Below are positions 43,471-52,430 of a DNA stretch of 64,000 bases, piece by piece. The stretch comes from Nonomuraea muscovyensis. Lineage in GTDB: Bacteria; Actinomycetota; Actinomycetes; Streptosporangiales; Streptosporangiaceae. The notes beneath the pieces are model-generated. The model did not search any database. It saw nothing but the letters and a program-made list of their open reading frames with translations, and was not told the DNA's origin. The stretch lies in contig NZ_JACHJB010000001.1 in NCBI RefSeq assembly GCF_014207745.1, positions 2,914,001-2,978,000 of the forward strand. Reading direction: 5' to 3'. How positions within the stretch are numbered: the first letter of the stretch is position 1; every line of letters begins with the position of its first letter. The translations under genes were made by a program, and so were the position numbers.

Positions 43471-44259
43471 TCAGCCGCCGCCCTTGCTGAAGTGCTGGTA
43501 GTCCTTGGTGCCGGTCCAGTAGCCGCCCCATTCCCAGCCGACCGAGGCGAAGGCGCGCACCACCTTGTCGCCCGGGTTGATGACGCCCTTGCCGCGCACG
43601 GGGCGCTTGGCGAACTTCTTGGCGTTCTGGTGGGCGGTGCTGCCTGCGGCCGTGACGTACGGGTTCTCGCGGGGGTTGATGTCGACGGCCTCGCCGTACG
43701 CGTGGTTGGACCAGTTGCTCGAACCCGTCGCCGGGCGGCAGTTGAAGGCGGAGGTGTTGTCGGCGTCGATGGAGTCGAAGTCGTCGCCCTTGTAGACGTC
43801 GACGAGCTCCATGCGCTTGATCGGGTAGCGCATGTCGTACAGCTTCTTGAAGGCCGTGGTGATGTCGTCGGTGACGGTCTTGCGGACGACGAGCTCGCCG
43901 GTGTGCGGACGGTCGTCGAAGCCCCAGTACGTCATGGTGACGAGGCGCAGGTCCTGGTGGTGGACGGGGCAGCCGGGACGCCAGGAGTAGGGCAGGCGGT
44001 CGCGGGCGATCCTGGTGACCTTCGCCGTGAAGGCCGGCGGCGCGGTCGTCGTGGGGGTTGCCTCCGAGGTCGAGGACGAGGTCGAGGTCGAGGTCGGGGT
44101 CGGGCTCGGGGGCTCGGCGGCCGCCGTGGTCGCGGCGGGGCGGGACGCCGACGACGGCGCGGTGGAGGAGGCGGCCGGGGGTTGGGCGGCGCACGCGAGG
44201 GAGGTGAGCGTCACGAACGCCATCGTGGTGGCGCTCCTCATGGTGGCGGCACACATCAT
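43471..44259 (-). CDS. Secreted M15 family D-alanyl-D-alanine carboxypeptidase-like protein
   Basis: The 262-residue protein has a signal sequence ending TSLACAAQ, possibly a weak lipobox, then a Ser/Thr/Pro linker (residues 28-75). The catalytic domain follows, with SNWSNHAYGEAVDINPRENP containing the H-x6-D zinc motif and WEWGGYWTGTKDYQHF with the third ligand region, as in VanY/M15_4 peptidases. It would trim peptidoglycan stem peptides outside the membrane. A tandem ATGATG start at 44259 allows either codon. Confidence 0.88.
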   Translation of the reverse strand: MMCAATMRSATTMAFVTLTSLACAAQPPAASSTAPSSASRPAATTAAAEPPSPTPTSTSTSSSTSEATPTTTAPPAFTAKVTRIARDRLPYSWRPGCPVHHQDLRLVTMTYWGFDDRPHTGELVVRKTVTDDITTAFKKLYDMRYPIKRMELVDVYKGDDFDSIDADNTSAFNCRPATGSSNWSNHAYGEAVDINPRENPYVTAAGSTAHQNAKKFAKRPVRGKGVINPGDKVVRAFASVGWEWGGYWTGTKDYQHFSKGGG

Positions 44260-44288
44260 CTGCCCACCATATGCGACGTCGTGCCAGG

Positions 44289-45845
44289 TCAGGGAGTACG
44301 AGGGGCGGTGGCGGCGGTGGGCGGCGCGACGGAGGCGGTGGCGCCGCGCAGCGTCAGCTCCTTCAGGAGGACGACGGCCACGAAGCCCAGCAGCGCGATG
44401 GGCACGCCGACGAGGAAGACCGTCTCCAGGCCGCGGGTGAACGACTCCAGGACGATGCTCCTGACCGGCTCCGGCAGGGCCTGGATGGCGCTGGGGCTGC
44501 CCAGCTCGGGTGTGCCGCCGCCGGGGAGCGAGATGTGCGCGGTGCGCAGGCCGGCCGCCATCTCGGCCTCCAGCCGGTTGACCAGGATCGCGCCGAACGC
44601 CGCCACGCCGACGGCGCCGCCGAGCGAGCGGAAGAACGTCACGCCCGAGGTGGTGACGGCCATGTCGCGCGTCTCGGAGCCGTTCTGCGCCGCCAGGACG
44701 AGCGTCTGCATGGTCAGCCCGAGTCCGAGGCCGAGGACGCCCACGTCCAGGCCGATCAGCCACAGCCCGGAGTCCACGTGCAGCCGGGACAGCAGCCACT
44801 GGCCCGCGGCTACGAGGAGCAGCCCGGCCGCGGGGAAGATCTTCCACCTGCCGGTACGGCTGACGATCCGGCCGGAGACGACGCCGGCGACGAACAGGGC
44901 GAGCACCATGGGCAGCGTCATCAGACCGGAGTTGGCCGGGCTCAGGCCCTTGACGATCTGCAGGTACTGCGGAAGATAGATCATCGAGCCGAACATCGCC
45001 ATGCCGACGAACAGCGAGGCGAGGCTGGTGAGCAGGAACGTGCGGTTGCGGAACAGCCGGGGCGGCAGGATCGGGGCGGTCGCGGCGCGTTCGGCGAGCA
45101 CCGCGAGGCCGAGCATGACGACGCTGGTCGCGCCGAGCGCGTACGTCCAGCCGGAGTTCCAGGCGAACTCCTGCCCGCCCAGCGTCAGCAGCAGCATCAG
45201 GGACGTGGCCGAGGCCGTCATGGTCGTGGCGCCCCAGATGTCGATCGAGGTGTCGCGTGTGACCTTCGGCAGCTTCAGCACCCGCTGGATGACGACGAAG
45301 GCGATGGCGGCGAACGGGACGACCACGTAGAAGCACCATCGCCAGCCGAGCCGGTCGGCCTCCACCAGGAACCCGCCGAGCAGCGGCCCCGCGACGGTGG
45401 AGATGCCGAAGACGGCGCCCATGTAGCCGGAGTAGCGGCCCCGTTCGCGCGGCGCGACGATGTCGCCGAGGATCACCTGGGCCAGGGCCGACAGGCCGCC
45501 CGCCCCGATGCCCTGCACGGCCCGCGCCGCGATGAGCTGGCCCATGTCCTGCGACAGGCCGGCCACGAGGGAGGCTGCCACGAACAGGCCGAGAGCGGTC
45601 TGGAACATGAGCTTGCGGCCGAACAGGTCGGACAGCTTGCCCCACAGCGGGGTGGACACCGTCATCGTCAGCATGGTCGCCGAGGCCACCCACGAGTAGT
45701 GGTCCTGGCCGCCCAGCTCGCCCACGATCGTCGGCAGGGCGGTGCTCACCACCGAGGTGGAGATCATCGAGGTGAGCATGGCGAGCATGAGCCCGGACAT
45801 CACCTCGAGGATCTCGCGGTGAGAGTACTGCCGTGCCTGGGTCAT
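44289..45845 (-). CDS. MFS drug exporter, DHA2 family (14 membrane spans)
   Basis: The 518-residue protein has 14 hydrophobic segments. TALPTIVGELGG in the first span is the DHA2 signature, GKLSDLFGRKLMF is motif A and AVFGISTVAGPLLGG is motif C of antiporters. Such proteins export drugs or metabolites in exchange for protons. AGGAGG lies 11 bases before the ATG. An 18-bp inverted repeat overlaps the likely -10 element, so a repressor should control it, but no TetR or MarR gene is adjacent. Confidence 0.92.
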   Translation of the reverse strand: MTQARQYSHREILEVMSGLMLAMLTSMISTSVVSTALPTIVGELGGQDHYSWVASATMLTMTVSTPLWGKLSDLFGRKLMFQTALGLFVAASLVAGLSQDMGQLIAARAVQGIGAGGLSALAQVILGDIVAPRERGRYSGYMGAVFGISTVAGPLLGGFLVEADRLGWRWCFYVVVPFAAIAFVVIQRVLKLPKVTRDTSIDIWGATTMTASATSLMLLLTLGGQEFAWNSGWTYALGATSVVMLGLAVLAERAATAPILPPRLFRNRTFLLTSLASLFVGMAMFGSMIYLPQYLQIVKGLSPANSGLMTLPMVLALFVAGVVSGRIVSRTGRWKIFPAAGLLLVAAGQWLLSRLHVDSGLWLIGLDVGVLGLGLGLTMQTLVLAAQNGSETRDMAVTTSGVTFFRSLGGAVGVAAFGAILVNRLEAEMAAGLRTAHISLPGGGTPELGSPSAIQALPEPVRSIVLESFTRGLETVFLVGVPIALLGFVAVVLLKELTLRGATASVAPPTAATAPRTP

Positions 45846-45882
45846 GGGGCGCCACACCTCCTGGGATCTCGGCGACCCCAAG

Positions 45883-45900
45883 AGTATACGTTTGTTTACT
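45883..45900. promoter_or_regulatory. Operator over the -10 region of the MFS gene
   Basis: AGTATACGTTTGTTTACT is an inverted repeat with 7-base arms, 6 of 7 matching. On the reverse strand it contains TATACT, a near-consensus -10 hexamer; a TTGCCG lies 19 bases upstream as weak -35. Both the AT content and the symmetry stand out locally. Confidence 0.55.
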
Positions 45901-45983
45901 AGCCGAGCGGCAAGCTGGGATGCCGGTCGTGACGTGACGAGGCGGCGGCGCGCGATCCGCGCACCGCCGCCTCCCCGGAACGG

Positions 45984-46337
45984 CTAGGCCTTCGCGTACT
46001 CCGCGGCTCCACCCGCGAAGTCGAACACCACGCACGACTCGTCACCGACGACCCACGCGTCGTGTCCCGGCGGGGCGACGAAGACCTCACCCGGGCCGAT
46101 CTCCGCCTCGCTGCCGTCGTTCATCCGGATGCAGAGCCGGCCCTTGACCACGAACCCGTTGTGGTGGACCTCGCACGACTCCGTGCCGACGATCGGTTTC
46201 ACGGACTCCGACCACCGCCACCCGGGCTCGAACGTGGCCGTGCCGAAGGTCAGGCCCGTCAGGTTGCACACGTCGAGATGCCCCATGGGGAAGTCTCGGC
46301 GCTCGTCGGGCTTGTCGATGCTCTTGACTTCGATCAT
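45984..46337 (-). CDS. Cupin-domain protein
   Basis: The 117-residue single cupin has GWRWSESVKPIVGTESCEVHH as first motif region, with only part of the usual metal ligands, and GPGEVFVAPPGHDAWVVGDE as the second. The type is common in actinomycetes and is often annotated as an unknown small cupin. It lies 35 bases downstream of the CehA-like gene on the same strand, so both are probably one transcript. Confidence 0.85.
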   Translation of the reverse strand: MIEVKSIDKPDERRDFPMGHLDVCNLTGLTFGTATFEPGWRWSESVKPIVGTESCEVHHNGFVVKGRLCIRMNDGSEAEIGPGEVFVAPPGHDAWVVGDESCVVFDFAGGAAEYAKA

Positions 46338-46372
46338 GACGTCCCCCCGTCATGTCGACCCCTTTGTCCCTC

Positions 46373-48397
46373 TCAGTCTGGCACCGGGAGGCGTGACCGG
46401 TACACCTGCCTGGCCCGCTCGTACAGGGCCAGGTGGTCGGCGTGCTGCTCCTTGCCGTCGAATCGCCCGAACTCCCCGACCAGCTCCTCCAGCCGGTCCA
46501 GCCAGCCCAGGCACCAGCGCACGTCCGCCTCCCTCGCCACGTGCTCGCCCGCCACGTCCAGGAAGACCGGGCTGGTGTGCGCGTACGCGCCGCCGCGGTG
46601 CTGGCTGCGCGGGTGCGCGCCGCCCGCGGCGACGGCCACCACGTACGTCGGCTCGCCCGCCGCGAGCGTCGCCGTGAGCCGTCCCCGCGGGCCCTCGGCC
46701 AGGACGCCGTCGGCGGTGCGGATCTCCAGCCGCTCCACCTCGGGCCCGACCGAGCGCACCTCGACCTCCACCCGGTCACCGGGCGCCAGGTCGAGGGTGT
46801 CGCCGGGCTCGTGGCCGTTCACGGTGAGCTGCAGCCACGGCCCGGTGGTCGCGAACGTGCGGCCGAGCAGGACCGCCTCCATGTACGACTCGGCGGTGAG
46901 CGGCCCGCCCACGTGCGCGTACACCCGGGCCCAGCCGGGCGGCCCGGAAGCGGTGCCGCGCCGGCAGAAGGACAGGACGGCGTCGGTGCCGGCCGTGACG
47001 GCGAGCCGGTTGCCGGCCCCGATCAGGTGGCGGTAGACGGCGGCGGTCCCCAGGATCGACGAGTGGTTCAGCACGTCGAGCGTGTCGATCAGGCCGAGCG
47101 CCGCGTCGGCGACGATCTCCCGTGCCGAGCAGTTGCGGCCACGGCTGAGTACGGCCTCGGGCGGGTCGTCGTCGGCGATCGGCCGGTGGAACGGGTGGCC
47201 GTAGCCGGTCATCGCGCCCAGGGCGCGCAACTCCTCCAGCGCGGCCGCGTTCGGCGGCCAGTCGGCGTCGCCGGCGAAACCGGAGTGGTAGCGCTGCGGC
47301 AGGCCGCGCAGCCCGAACGCGGAGACGTGCCCGACCAGGTCGTTGCGGTACTCGACCCCGATCCTGGCCACGTGCTCGCTGTCGGACCAGGGCAGGTCGC
47401 GGCCCACCCAGTGGGCGAGCGCCTCCAGGTCGTAGACCCGCTCGGTCGCCACGTTGCCCGCCACCAGGCCGAGCACGTGCAGGTCCTCCCCGTGCTGGGC
47501 GGCGGCGGCCAGCGGGGGAGCGGCGGGTTCCTCGCCCATCCAGTTGAGGTGGACGTGCAGGTCGCCGCCGTACCAGCCGTGCGCCGCCGCGTCGTACAGG
47601 CGCTCCGGCGTCAGCTCGACCAGCCTCTCCTCGCCCGCGACCGGGGTGAGCGCGAGGTCGGACTCGGTGTACTCCATACCGCGGGCGACGGTCACGGTGA
47701 GCGGCTCGGCGGGCACCTCGACGACGACGTCGTCACCGTGGAAGTACGGCCGCAGGTGCCCGTCCACCTTGTGCGGTGCTCCCTGGGGATACCAGCTCTG
47801 CCCGTCGGCGCCGGTCACGCTCCACCGGCACGGGAACCCGGCGCGCAGCCGGAGCGCGGCCGCCGGCGCCCGCCTGGCCAGCGGCGTCAGGTCCACCGGC
47901 CGCCCGCCGACCAGGACCTCCCGCGCCACCTCGACCACCTTGGCGCCGCGCGGCTCCACCTCGTGCGGGGTGCCGTCCACGACCACCGTGACCGGACCGG
48001 CGCGGCTGGAGTCGAGCAGCAACGCCGTACGGAACGGCGCGTCGCCGAGCACGACCTGGGTGCGTGCCTCCAGCGTCACGCCCTCGGGGGTGAGCCGCAG
48101 CGCCGGCAGGTGGTCGAGCACGTCGCCGCCCAGCCCGTCGCGGATCAGCCGGTCGACGTCCACCTCCCCCATGCGGTCGTCCAGCTCGGCCGGTGACGCG
48201 CCGGGGTGGCGCTCGGCGAGCTGCCGCAGGCCGGTGTTCCAGTAGTCGTAGCGGCGGTCGAGGAAGACGGTCCCGCGGGCCTGGACGACGTAGCTCAACG
48301 GCGCCTCACCCCAGGTGGGCCCGTGCCTGTCACGCAGGTCTCGGTACTCGGCGACGGCGCGGGCCACGGGCTCGGGAAGCAGTGGATCATCGCACAT
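46373..48397 (-). CDS. CehA/McbA family metallohydrolase
   Basis: The 674-residue protein has N-terminal beta-rich regions (residues 1-260) and a PHP-type metallohydrolase domain starting YGGDLHVHLNWMGEE, with HxH as first metal ligands. GYGHPFHRP and VTAGTDAVLSF give further ligands. CehA and McbA hydrolyse carbaryl, but most relatives are uncharacterised esterases or phosphoesterases. No signal peptide is seen. GGGAG precedes the ATG. Two CTGATGTCAG repeats lie upstream. Confidence 0.82.
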   Translation of the reverse strand: MCDDPLLPEPVARAVAEYRDLRDRHGPTWGEAPLSYVVQARGTVFLDRRYDYWNTGLRQLAERHPGASPAELDDRMGEVDVDRLIRDGLGGDVLDHLPALRLTPEGVTLEARTQVVLGDAPFRTALLLDSSRAGPVTVVVDGTPHEVEPRGAKVVEVAREVLVGGRPVDLTPLARRAPAAALRLRAGFPCRWSVTGADGQSWYPQGAPHKVDGHLRPYFHGDDVVVEVPAEPLTVTVARGMEYTESDLALTPVAGEERLVELTPERLYDAAAHGWYGGDLHVHLNWMGEEPAAPPLAAAAQHGEDLHVLGLVAGNVATERVYDLEALAHWVGRDLPWSDSEHVARIGVEYRNDLVGHVSAFGLRGLPQRYHSGFAGDADWPPNAAALEELRALGAMTGYGHPFHRPIADDDPPEAVLSRGRNCSAREIVADAALGLIDTLDVLNHSSILGTAAVYRHLIGAGNRLAVTAGTDAVLSFCRRGTASGPPGWARVYAHVGGPLTAESYMEAVLLGRTFATTGPWLQLTVNGHEPGDTLDLAPGDRVEVEVRSVGPEVERLEIRTADGVLAEGPRGRLTATLAAGEPTYVVAVAAGGAHPRSQHRGGAYAHTSPVFLDVAGEHVAREADVRWCLGWLDRLEELVGEFGRFDGKEQHADHLALYERARQVYRSRLPVPD

Positions 48398-48407
48398 GCG
48401 TCACTCC

Positions 48408-48456
48408 CTGATGTCAGACATGTCGCCAGAGTGACATGAATCAGGGCTGATGTCAG
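48408..48456. promoter_or_regulatory. Repeated operator-like sites before the CehA-like gene
   Basis: CTGATGTCAG occurs at 48408-48417 and again at 48447-48456, 39 bases apart. Between them lies an imperfect inverted repeat, ACATGTC and GTGACATGAATCAG. Together they suggest cooperative binding of a dimeric regulator next to the start of the metallohydrolase gene. Confidence 0.5.
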
Positions 48457-48462
48457 GAGAAC

Positions 48463-50715
48463 TCAGTCAGCGAGCGGGCTCGTCAGCCGGGCGGGTCCGC
48501 CGAACGTGCCCTCGCGGCGGACGGTGTGCCAGCGCAGCCGAACGCCCAGCACCGCCGTGGCCAGCGACTGGATCACCACCAGGTACATGAGCTGGCGGTA
48601 GACGAACTGCTGCAACGGCAGCACCCACAGCGCGGATGCCCGCTCGCCGTCCAGGCGGAGCGCGTACCAGCCGGTCAGCGCCTGGACCATGACGAACCCC
48701 GCCCAGACGGCCACGACCGGCAGCGGGTCGCCCACGGCCGTGCTGTAGAGCGCCATCAGGTCCACGACGGGTGCCAGCAGGGGCAGCAGCACCTGGAACA
48801 GCGTGAGGTAACCGAGGCAGCGGCGACCGAACGGACCGCGTTCGAGCACGGCGCGCCGGTGCTTCCACATCGCCTGGAGGGTGCCGTAGCACCAGCGGTA
48901 GCGTTGCTTCCACAGCTGGCCGAGCGAGGTCGGCGCCTCCGTCCAGGCGAGTGCCTTCTCCTCGTAGACCACCCGCCATCCGGCCCGGCACAACGCCATC
49001 GTCAGGTCGGTGTCCTCGGCCAGGGTGTCGGTGCTGACCCCGCCCAGCGCGAGCAGCGCCGACCGCCGGAACGCCCCGATCGCGCCGGGCACGGTCGCCA
49101 TGCAGTCGAGCAGCTCGAAGGCGCGCCGGTCGAGGTTGAACCCGATGACGTACTCGATGTGCTGCCAGCGCCCGATCATGCCGCGCCGGTTGCCGACCTT
49201 GGTGTTGCCGCTCACCGCGCCGACCGCCGGGTCGGCGAGCTGGCGCACCAGGTTGCCGATGGTGGCGGGTTCGAAGACGGTGTCGCCGTCCACCATGACG
49301 ACCAGCTCGTGCCTGGCCTGCATGAGGCCGGTGTTGAGCGCGGCGGGCTTGCCGCCGTTGGGGCGGCGGATCACCCGAACGCGGGGATGGCCCAGCTCAG
49401 CGGCCAGTTCGGCGGTGCGGTCGGTGGAGCCGTCGTCGACGACCAGGATCTCCAGGTCCCCCTGGTAGGTGGTCTCCACCAGGGAGAGGACGGTCGCCTG
49501 GATCCCGGCCTCCTCGTTGTAGGCGGGGACGATGACCGTGACGGGCGGCGGTGCCGGCCAGGTGGGCGCGCGGCCCTTGCGCCGCCTGCCGCCCCGCGTG
49601 CGGCGGGCGTGCACCCATGCGAGCACGGCGAAGAACACGAGCCGGGCCAGGGTGAGCGCCCCCGCGGCGAACAGCACCCAGGACAGGCCCCCGGTGACCG
49701 TCTCGGCGGCGCGCTGGGCGAAGTTGAGCGCGGACCCGGCGAACCGGTCCACGCCGTCGGCCCGGCTGTGGGCCGAGGGCATGCCGAGCGCCCGCGACAC
49801 CGTGACCGCCTGGTAGCCCCTGCGGGCCGCGTCCTCCAGCACGAGGCCGACCGCCTCCACGGTCTGGCGCCGGTCGCCACCCGAGTCGTGCATCATGACG
49901 ATCGCGCCACGACCCCTGGCCGGCCGCGACGACGTCACGATCTTCCCGGTGCCGGGACGTCCCCAGTCCTTGGTGTCGAGGTCGGTCAGCACCACGAGGT
50001 AGCCCTCGGCGCCCAGAGCCTTGAGGCTCTCCCACTGCGGGACGGTGAGGGCCTCGGGCGTGGCGGAGTACGGAGGCCGGGCCAGCGTCGTGTGCAGCCC
50101 CGTCGCTCCGGCCAGCGCCTTCTGCGTCAGCGACAGTTCGAGCCGGAGCCGCCAGCCGGGCACCGAGGCCAGGTCGGCGTGCGCGTAGGTGTGGTTGCCC
50201 AGCTCGTGCCCCTCGGCGACGATCCGCCGCGCCAGCTCCGGGTGCTTGGCGACCTTGGAGCCGACGGTGAAGAAAGTCGCCTTGGCGCCGTGCTTCTTGA
50301 GCGCGTCCAGCACCTGGGGGGTCCAGGCCGGATCGGGGCCGTCGTCGAACGTCAGGGCGATCGTCCTGGCGGCAGGTCGTGCGCTGGAGGGCTCGCCACC
50401 CGTCAGGTTGAGCACAGGACCGTCCCGCCGCGCCTTCGCCACCTCGGGAGTGGGACGATCGGCCGTGGGGACCGCCTGGGCGTGGGTCTCCCCGACGACG
50501 TTGGTCACGTAGCCGTTCAGCACGAGTGCCGCGGCGACCAGCAGCATCGCGACGGCGAGCATGAACCAGTGGCCTCGGGGGTCGGCCGCCTTCGCGACGA
50601 CCCCGGGGGCGGGCGGCGAGACGGGCGGCGGGGCGGGCGGCGGGCTGGGGTCCTGCCAGGCGGGCACCGGCGCGGGAGGCCGGGCTCGTCCTCCGTCGCC
50701 GGCGTGGCCGTTCAC
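48463..50715 (-). CDS. Bifunctional polysaccharide deacetylase / family 2 glycosyltransferase
   Basis: The 750-residue protein has a Pro-rich cytoplasmic tail, one membrane span at about 45-65 and an extracytoplasmic NodB domain (TIALTFDDGPDPAWTPQVLDAL; GNHTYAHADL; MMHDSGG). A second span precedes a cytoplasmic GT-2 domain: VIVPAYNEEAGIQ, VVDDGSTDRT, MVDGDTVFE, LAEDTDLTMAL and QRYRWCYGTLQ, the set seen in processive hyaluronan- or chitin-synthase-like enzymes. Four or more C-terminal spans would form a channel. It could polymerise and export an amino-sugar glycan and deacetylate it outside. The GTG at 50715 overlaps the TGA of the upstream gene. Confidence 0.92.
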   Translation of the reverse strand: MNGHAGDGGRARPPAPVPAWQDPSPPPAPPPVSPPAPGVVAKAADPRGHWFMLAVAMLLVAAALVLNGYVTNVVGETHAQAVPTADRPTPEVAKARRDGPVLNLTGGEPSSARPAARTIALTFDDGPDPAWTPQVLDALKKHGAKATFFTVGSKVAKHPELARRIVAEGHELGNHTYAHADLASVPGWRLRLELSLTQKALAGATGLHTTLARPPYSATPEALTVPQWESLKALGAEGYLVVLTDLDTKDWGRPGTGKIVTSSRPARGRGAIVMMHDSGGDRRQTVEAVGLVLEDAARRGYQAVTVSRALGMPSAHSRADGVDRFAGSALNFAQRAAETVTGGLSWVLFAAGALTLARLVFFAVLAWVHARRTRGGRRRKGRAPTWPAPPPVTVIVPAYNEEAGIQATVLSLVETTYQGDLEILVVDDGSTDRTAELAAELGHPRVRVIRRPNGGKPAALNTGLMQARHELVVMVDGDTVFEPATIGNLVRQLADPAVGAVSGNTKVGNRRGMIGRWQHIEYVIGFNLDRRAFELLDCMATVPGAIGAFRRSALLALGGVSTDTLAEDTDLTMALCRAGWRVVYEEKALAWTEAPTSLGQLWKQRYRWCYGTLQAMWKHRRAVLERGPFGRRCLGYLTLFQVLLPLLAPVVDLMALYSTAVGDPLPVVAVWAGFVMVQALTGWYALRLDGERASALWVLPLQQFVYRQLMYLVVIQSLATAVLGVRLRWHTVRREGTFGGPARLTSPLAD

Positions 50716-51221
50716 TTCTTCGGCCCCTTCGTCCGGTCGGGGTCCTGACCGGGAGGCGTCCTGACTCTGCCGGGAGGCTCCGTGGGCTCGGCGGTGGGCT
50801 CCGCCGAGTCGGTGGGTTCGGCCGTGGGTTCGGCCTCGGGCGCGGTGCTCCGCCCGGGGGACGGCCGTACCGTCGGTGACTGCGCGGGCCGGGGCTCCAG
50901 CGACGGGGTGGCCGACTTCGCCGGAGTGGGTGTACGGCTCACAGGTTGCCGGGTGACCGGGGTGGTGGTGGGCCGCCTGGACGGGGTCGCGACGGGCGTC
51001 GGCGAGCGCTTGGGCGAGGCGGTGCCACCCACCGCGCCGGGCCGGTCGCCGGGCCATCCGTTCACCGAGAGGGTGGGGTCCGAGAAGACACCGCCGACGA
51101 GGACGGCGAGCAGCGCCAGGGCCAGCACGCTCGACGCGATCGAACCGGCCATGATCAGCCGTCGGCGACGGCCGCTGTGGTCGACGAAGACGGCGGCCGG
51201 GCCGGATTGCTCAGGGGACAC
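50712..51221 (-). CDS. Single-span membrane protein with Pro/Thr-rich extracytoplasmic tail
   Basis: The 169-residue protein has one membrane span (SVLALALLAVLVGGVFS) and then a long Pro/Thr/Ser/Glu-rich tail with TAEPTDSAEPTAEPTEPPG repeats. Start is GTG at 51221. It is translationally coupled to the deacetylase-glycosyltransferase gene by GTGA, so a partner role in glycan assembly or wall anchoring is plausible. I do not recognise a family. Confidence 0.68.
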   Translation of the reverse strand: MSPEQSGPAAVFVDHSGRRRRLIMAGSIASSVLALALLAVLVGGVFSDPTLSVNGWPGDRPGAVGGTASPKRSPTPVATPSRRPTTTPVTRQPVSRTPTPAKSATPSLEPRPAQSPTVRPSPGRSTAPEAEPTAEPTDSAEPTAEPTEPPGRVRTPPGQDPDRTKGPKK

Positions 51222-51300
51222 TCAGGTGATGGTAGTGACTCGTGGTAACTGGTGGGGAAATACCCCTGCATCTCACGGCATACCTAGAGCTAGAGAAGAC

Positions 51301-51309
51301 TTATCCACA
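51301..51309 (+). promoter_or_regulatory. Single DnaA-box match
   Basis: TTATCCACA again matches the DnaA consensus, in the divergent gap between the membrane protein gene and the nickel-binding protein gene. It is isolated, so not an origin. Confidence 0.3.
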
Positions 51310-51380
51310 TTCGGGGTTCGAAGGGTGGTTGGTCTTCTTAGTCTGGGAGGATCCGGCAGCCGCTCTCTAAGGAGGTAGCC

Positions 51381-51629
51381 ATGACCAAGTTCATGGACGT
51401 CCACCGAGGCATGGTGGGCATCACCGCCGAGCAACTCCACGAGGCGCACGACGCCGATCTCGCGATCCAGGCGGAGGAGGGCGTGACCTTCGAGCAGGCC
51501 TGGGCCGATCCGGAGGACGGCGTCGTCTACTGCCTGTCGGAGGCGCCGAACGCCGAGGCGGTCCAGCGGATCCATCAGCGGTCCGGCCACCCGGCCGACG
51601 AGATCCACCCCGTACCGCTCGTCGTCTGA
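51381..51629 (+). CDS. SCO4226-like nickel-binding protein (DUF4242)
   Basis: The 82-residue ferredoxin-like-fold protein starts MTKFMDVHRGMVGITAEQLH and ends HPADEIHPVPLVV. This matches the Streptomyces coelicolor SCO4226 family, whose dimer binds nickel. The conserved His residues near both ends are present. AAGGAGGT lies 8 bases before the ATG. It stands alone. Confidence 0.88.
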   Translation: MTKFMDVHRGMVGITAEQLHEAHDADLAIQAEEGVTFEQAWADPEDGVVYCLSEAPNAEAVQRIHQRSGHPADEIHPVPLVV

Positions 51630-51782
51630 CCGTCCGGTCTCTCACGCGATCCTCACGAAACTCTCAACCGAAAGGCACGCGGCCCTCAGCCGGGACCCAG
51701 ACGAGATCCGTAGCTTTTCCGTCAACGGCGGGCTTCACCAGCGGAAACACCTCCGCGGGCTCGCCGAGGACCGGAGATCGCC

Positions 51783-52352
51783 ATGCGTTTCGTCAAGCCG
51801 CTCGCCGTTGGTCTGCTCGGCGCCACGATGCTCGCCGTCCCGTTCTCGGGCGTCTCGCTCGCCGCCACGGGGACCGACGGCTCCCGTCCGGCCGCGCCGA
51901 ACCCCGCCAGGTACGCCCAGGCGGTGGGTGACCACGTCTCCGGCGCCACGGTCACGGTGAGCGCCGTGGGGCTCGGTGACGTGGCGGGCCAGGTGGTGGC
52001 CGGGCAGAAGTACCAGGTCAAGGTCACCTCCCGTGGCTCAGGGAAGTCCGGCGTCGCGACCCTGAAGACCCCGCAGGGCAAGGCGTACCGGCTGCGCCTG
52101 GTCAACGGCAGCGCCACCAAGACCCTCACCCTGCCCCGCACCACCAAGCCGGGCCGCTACAGGCTGAGCGTGGTGATCGGCGGCAAGATCACCACGGTCG
52201 AGTGCATGGTGACCCGGCAGGAGGACGCCAGGCGTGCCCCGGAGTCCAAGCGCGCCTCGGAGTCCAAGCGCGCCTCGGAGTCCAAGCGCGCCTCGGGCAC
52301 CGAGCGTGCCACGGGTTCCGAGCGCGGCACGCAGGCCCACCGCGCCGCCTGA
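51783..52352 (+). CDS. Secreted protein with C-terminal basic repeats
   Basis: The 189-residue protein has a signal peptide (about residues 1-28, ending VSLAA) and a beta-rich domain (VAGQKYQVKVTSRGSGKS; TTKPGRYRLSVVIGGKITT) that looks like an Ig-like or carbohydrate-associated fold. A basic tail with three ESKRAS hexapeptides follows. The tail may bind anionic wall polymers. The family is unknown. Confidence 0.68.
   Translation: MRFVKPLAVGLLGATMLAVPFSGVSLAATGTDGSRPAAPNPARYAQAVGDHVSGATVTVSAVGLGDVAGQVVAGQKYQVKVTSRGSGKSGVATLKTPQGKAYRLRLVNGSATKTLTLPRTTKPGRYRLSVVIGGKITTVECMVTRQEDARRAPESKRASESKRASESKRASGTERATGSERGTQAHRAA
52242..52295. repeat. Three identical 18-bp units in the secreted protein gene
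   Basis: GAGTCCAAGCGCGCCTCG is repeated three times without change, encoding ESKRAS each time. Identity at synonymous positions shows recent expansion. Confidence 0.9.
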
Positions 52353-52376
52353 GCGGTCACCCGGCGCTCGAAGACG

Positions 52377-52404
52377 GGCCGGTCCCTCGACGGGGCCGGC
52401 CTTT
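52377..52404 (+). terminator. Terminator after the secreted protein gene
   Basis: GGCCGGTCCC and GGGGCCGGCC form a 10-bp stem with one mismatch around a 5-base loop, followed by TTT, 25 bases after the stop codon. Confidence 0.7.
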
Positions 52405-52430
52405 CGGCGTGTGGGCGGTTTCGCCGGCGG

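Noticed and set aside
18374..51309. Two DnaA boxes as a possible origin
   Set aside because: They are single boxes 33 kb apart with no dnaA, dnaN, AT-rich unwinding element or box cluster.
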